This document shows positions 62,834-64,000 of a stretch of 64,000 nt of DNA, in pieces. The position numbers and the translations under genes were made by a program. The stretch lies in assembly GCA_030268105.1 (NCBI GenBank), contig BSDZ01000086.1, positions 3,550,501 to 3,614,500 of the forward strand, in the 5' to 3' direction. The notes beneath the pieces are model-generated. The model did not search any database and had not been told where the DNA came from. It was given only the letters and a program-made list of their open reading frames with translations. Numbering within the stretch: position 1 is the stretch's first letter; every line of letters starts with the position of its first letter. Source of the stretch: Volvox africanus (taxonomy: Eukaryota; Chlorophyta; Chlorophyceae; Chlamydomonadales; Volvocaceae).

Positions 62834-63981
62834 ATGCAGCGGTCCGCTGAGATCGTGGGCGTGCTGCATCGCGCCGGCGCTATTCTGGGTGCGCCCAGCG
62901 CAGCTCGGAATCTGAGTACGCTGGTGGAGAAGTTCACATTTGGCAGGCAAGTTGTGAGTAGGCAAGAATTATTGGTGCCGTTTCGGGGTGTCGGCAAATC
63001 AGTAATGATTATCTGGACTTTTCTCTTTAATGCAGTCCATTGGATGGTCCAACCAGCAGCCTTGCAAACAGCGTTAAAGTTAGCGCCAAGGGGACTGCCA
63101 AAGGCGTCGATGTGTCAATATCAGCTGGGCCCGGAAGCGTGAAGGCTTCTTACACGCCATCGGACCTGCGGAAGGTGGCTGCTGTACCACTTGTTCTTCA
63201 CGATGTGTCAAGGTCAGCTGCGCTTTCCTAGGTTTGTTGTTTGCGTTGTCAGGATAAAGCAAGCTCGGCCTAACATGGATTAGCCTGTGCTGCTTAAGCG
63301 GTATGCATCAAACGTAGATTATTGAAGAATTGGATGCCTCTGCTGCCTGACCCCTGCAACGCAGGATCTCCACGGCGCACAGTGCTTTCATGAGCTATTT
63401 GCTTTCGCTGACGCATGCACGCTACTCGGTTCTTGCGTCTTGGCCGGATTTCACTAAGGCGGTAGGTATTTAGCCTCATTTAACGAAGCTTGCTCGGGGC
63501 TGTCTGTTCTGTGAATGTTGGCGTGGTTGAATTGATAAGCGCACGTTTTCGTATCTCAGCGCTCGAAGCATCCCCGTTGAGGCTTTGCTTAAGGGGGCCA
63601 TTCCATGTATATGATGTGAAGTGGCTTGTGGCTTGTCGTGGCTACGTCGCGTGTTAGTGTTACGGTATGTCCCTCCTTGATGCCTGCGTGTGTGATCCTT
63701 GTCAGACTTGATCCCAGTCCACAGTGTCCCTGGCACGGGTCCGCTGATAGGTAACGCAGTGATACTATGCATCGAACATTGCCCCTTGCGAATGTGAACC
63801 TCGTCGTGGTACTCGTTGTTTGGTGGCACAGTACGGCAAGGACTACTACTATCGCGCCCATCCGGATGACCTGCGGAAGTTCTACTCCATGGTCGACGAG
63901 TTCCACCGCATGTGGGACGTTGTTACCGAGTTTGGAAGTCTGTCAGGCCTGGCAGGGCAATTGTTGCCAGGTGGGGCTTAA
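62834..63981 (+). CDS. Gene of unknown family, possibly extending past the window
   Basis: Plausible exons: 62834-62953 (MQRSAEIVGVLHRAGAILGA), one starting near 63036 and ending at 63212 (DGPTSSLANSVKV to SDLRKVAAVPLVLHDVSR), 63365-63461 (STAHSAFMSYLLSLTHARYS, VLASWPDFTKA) and 63832-63981 (YGKDYYYRAHPDDLRKFYSM, DEFHRMWDVV). The last three junctions keep phase; the first does not fit cleanly, so the first exon or its donor is uncertain. The stop TAA is at 63979-63981. A possible donor (CCAG|GTGGGG) just before it would let the gene continue beyond the window. The sequence reads like a soluble helical protein. I do not recognise the family. Confidence 0.55.
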
Positions 63982-64000
63982 GGCTGGGATCCTGATTTAT

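Overview
This window looks like nuclear DNA of a green alga of the Chlamydomonas/Volvox group. The genes are split into many short exons with GT-AG introns. TGTAA-type polyadenylation signals follow several stop codons. The gene content also fits: an MBB1/HCF107-like chloroplast HAT-repeat factor, a GAF-domain TKL kinase with the HCDLKPSN catalytic loop, a plant-type MKP1 phosphatase, a SEC61 gamma and a KDZ-type transposase. The first ~10 kb looks more GC-rich than the rest. All exon models were built by hand from splice sites, reading phase and family knowledge; no database search was possible.

Layout. 1-503 (+) is the end of a protein kinase gene. 4163-10501 (-) is an RWD/IMPACT (YIH1-like) gene with a ~3.3 kb intron that is mostly a ~2.9 kb tandem array of 9/10-bp units (6481-9418). 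A 484-bp divergent spacer leads to 10986-14148 (+), a chloroplast-type alpha/beta hydrolase in nine exons. 14376-20500 holds no convincing gene; it contains a 103-bp imperfect inverted repeat and one copy of a dispersed repeat. 20945-21318 (-) is a complete three-exon SEC61 gamma. 22065-27538 (-) is a 12-exon HAT/TPR protein of the MBB1/HCF107 type. 27539-30912 is a gene-free stretch. 30913-40455 (-) is a 16-exon GAF-plus-kinase gene of about 1005 residues, with a perfect 41-bp inverted repeat in one intron.

41462-44189 (+) is a KDZ-like transposase, probably decayed. 46487-47950 (-) is an unidentified acidic coding region that could belong to a mobile element. 48879-49099 is the second copy of the dispersed repeat. 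51492-53875 (-) is an MKP1-like dual-specificity phosphatase with a gelsolin-like domain; further 3' exons probably lie in 50178-51491. 55370-56874 (+) is a decayed element with a frameshifted PHD finger. 58458-62522 (-) is an eight-exon gene joining a predicted plastid transit peptide, a PLAT domain and a four-helix membrane domain resembling Atp1/UncI (CGL160). 62834-63981 (+) is a gene of unknown family.

Functionally the genes form a typical mixed algal neighbourhood rather than a pathway cluster. Three encode likely plastid proteins (hydrolase, MBB1-like, PLAT/Atp1-like), three are signalling genes (two kinases, MKP1), one is ER translocon and one is a translation-stress regulator. The most notable observations are the PLAT plus Atp1-like architecture, the G-quadruplex-prone intron array and the perfect intronic hairpin.
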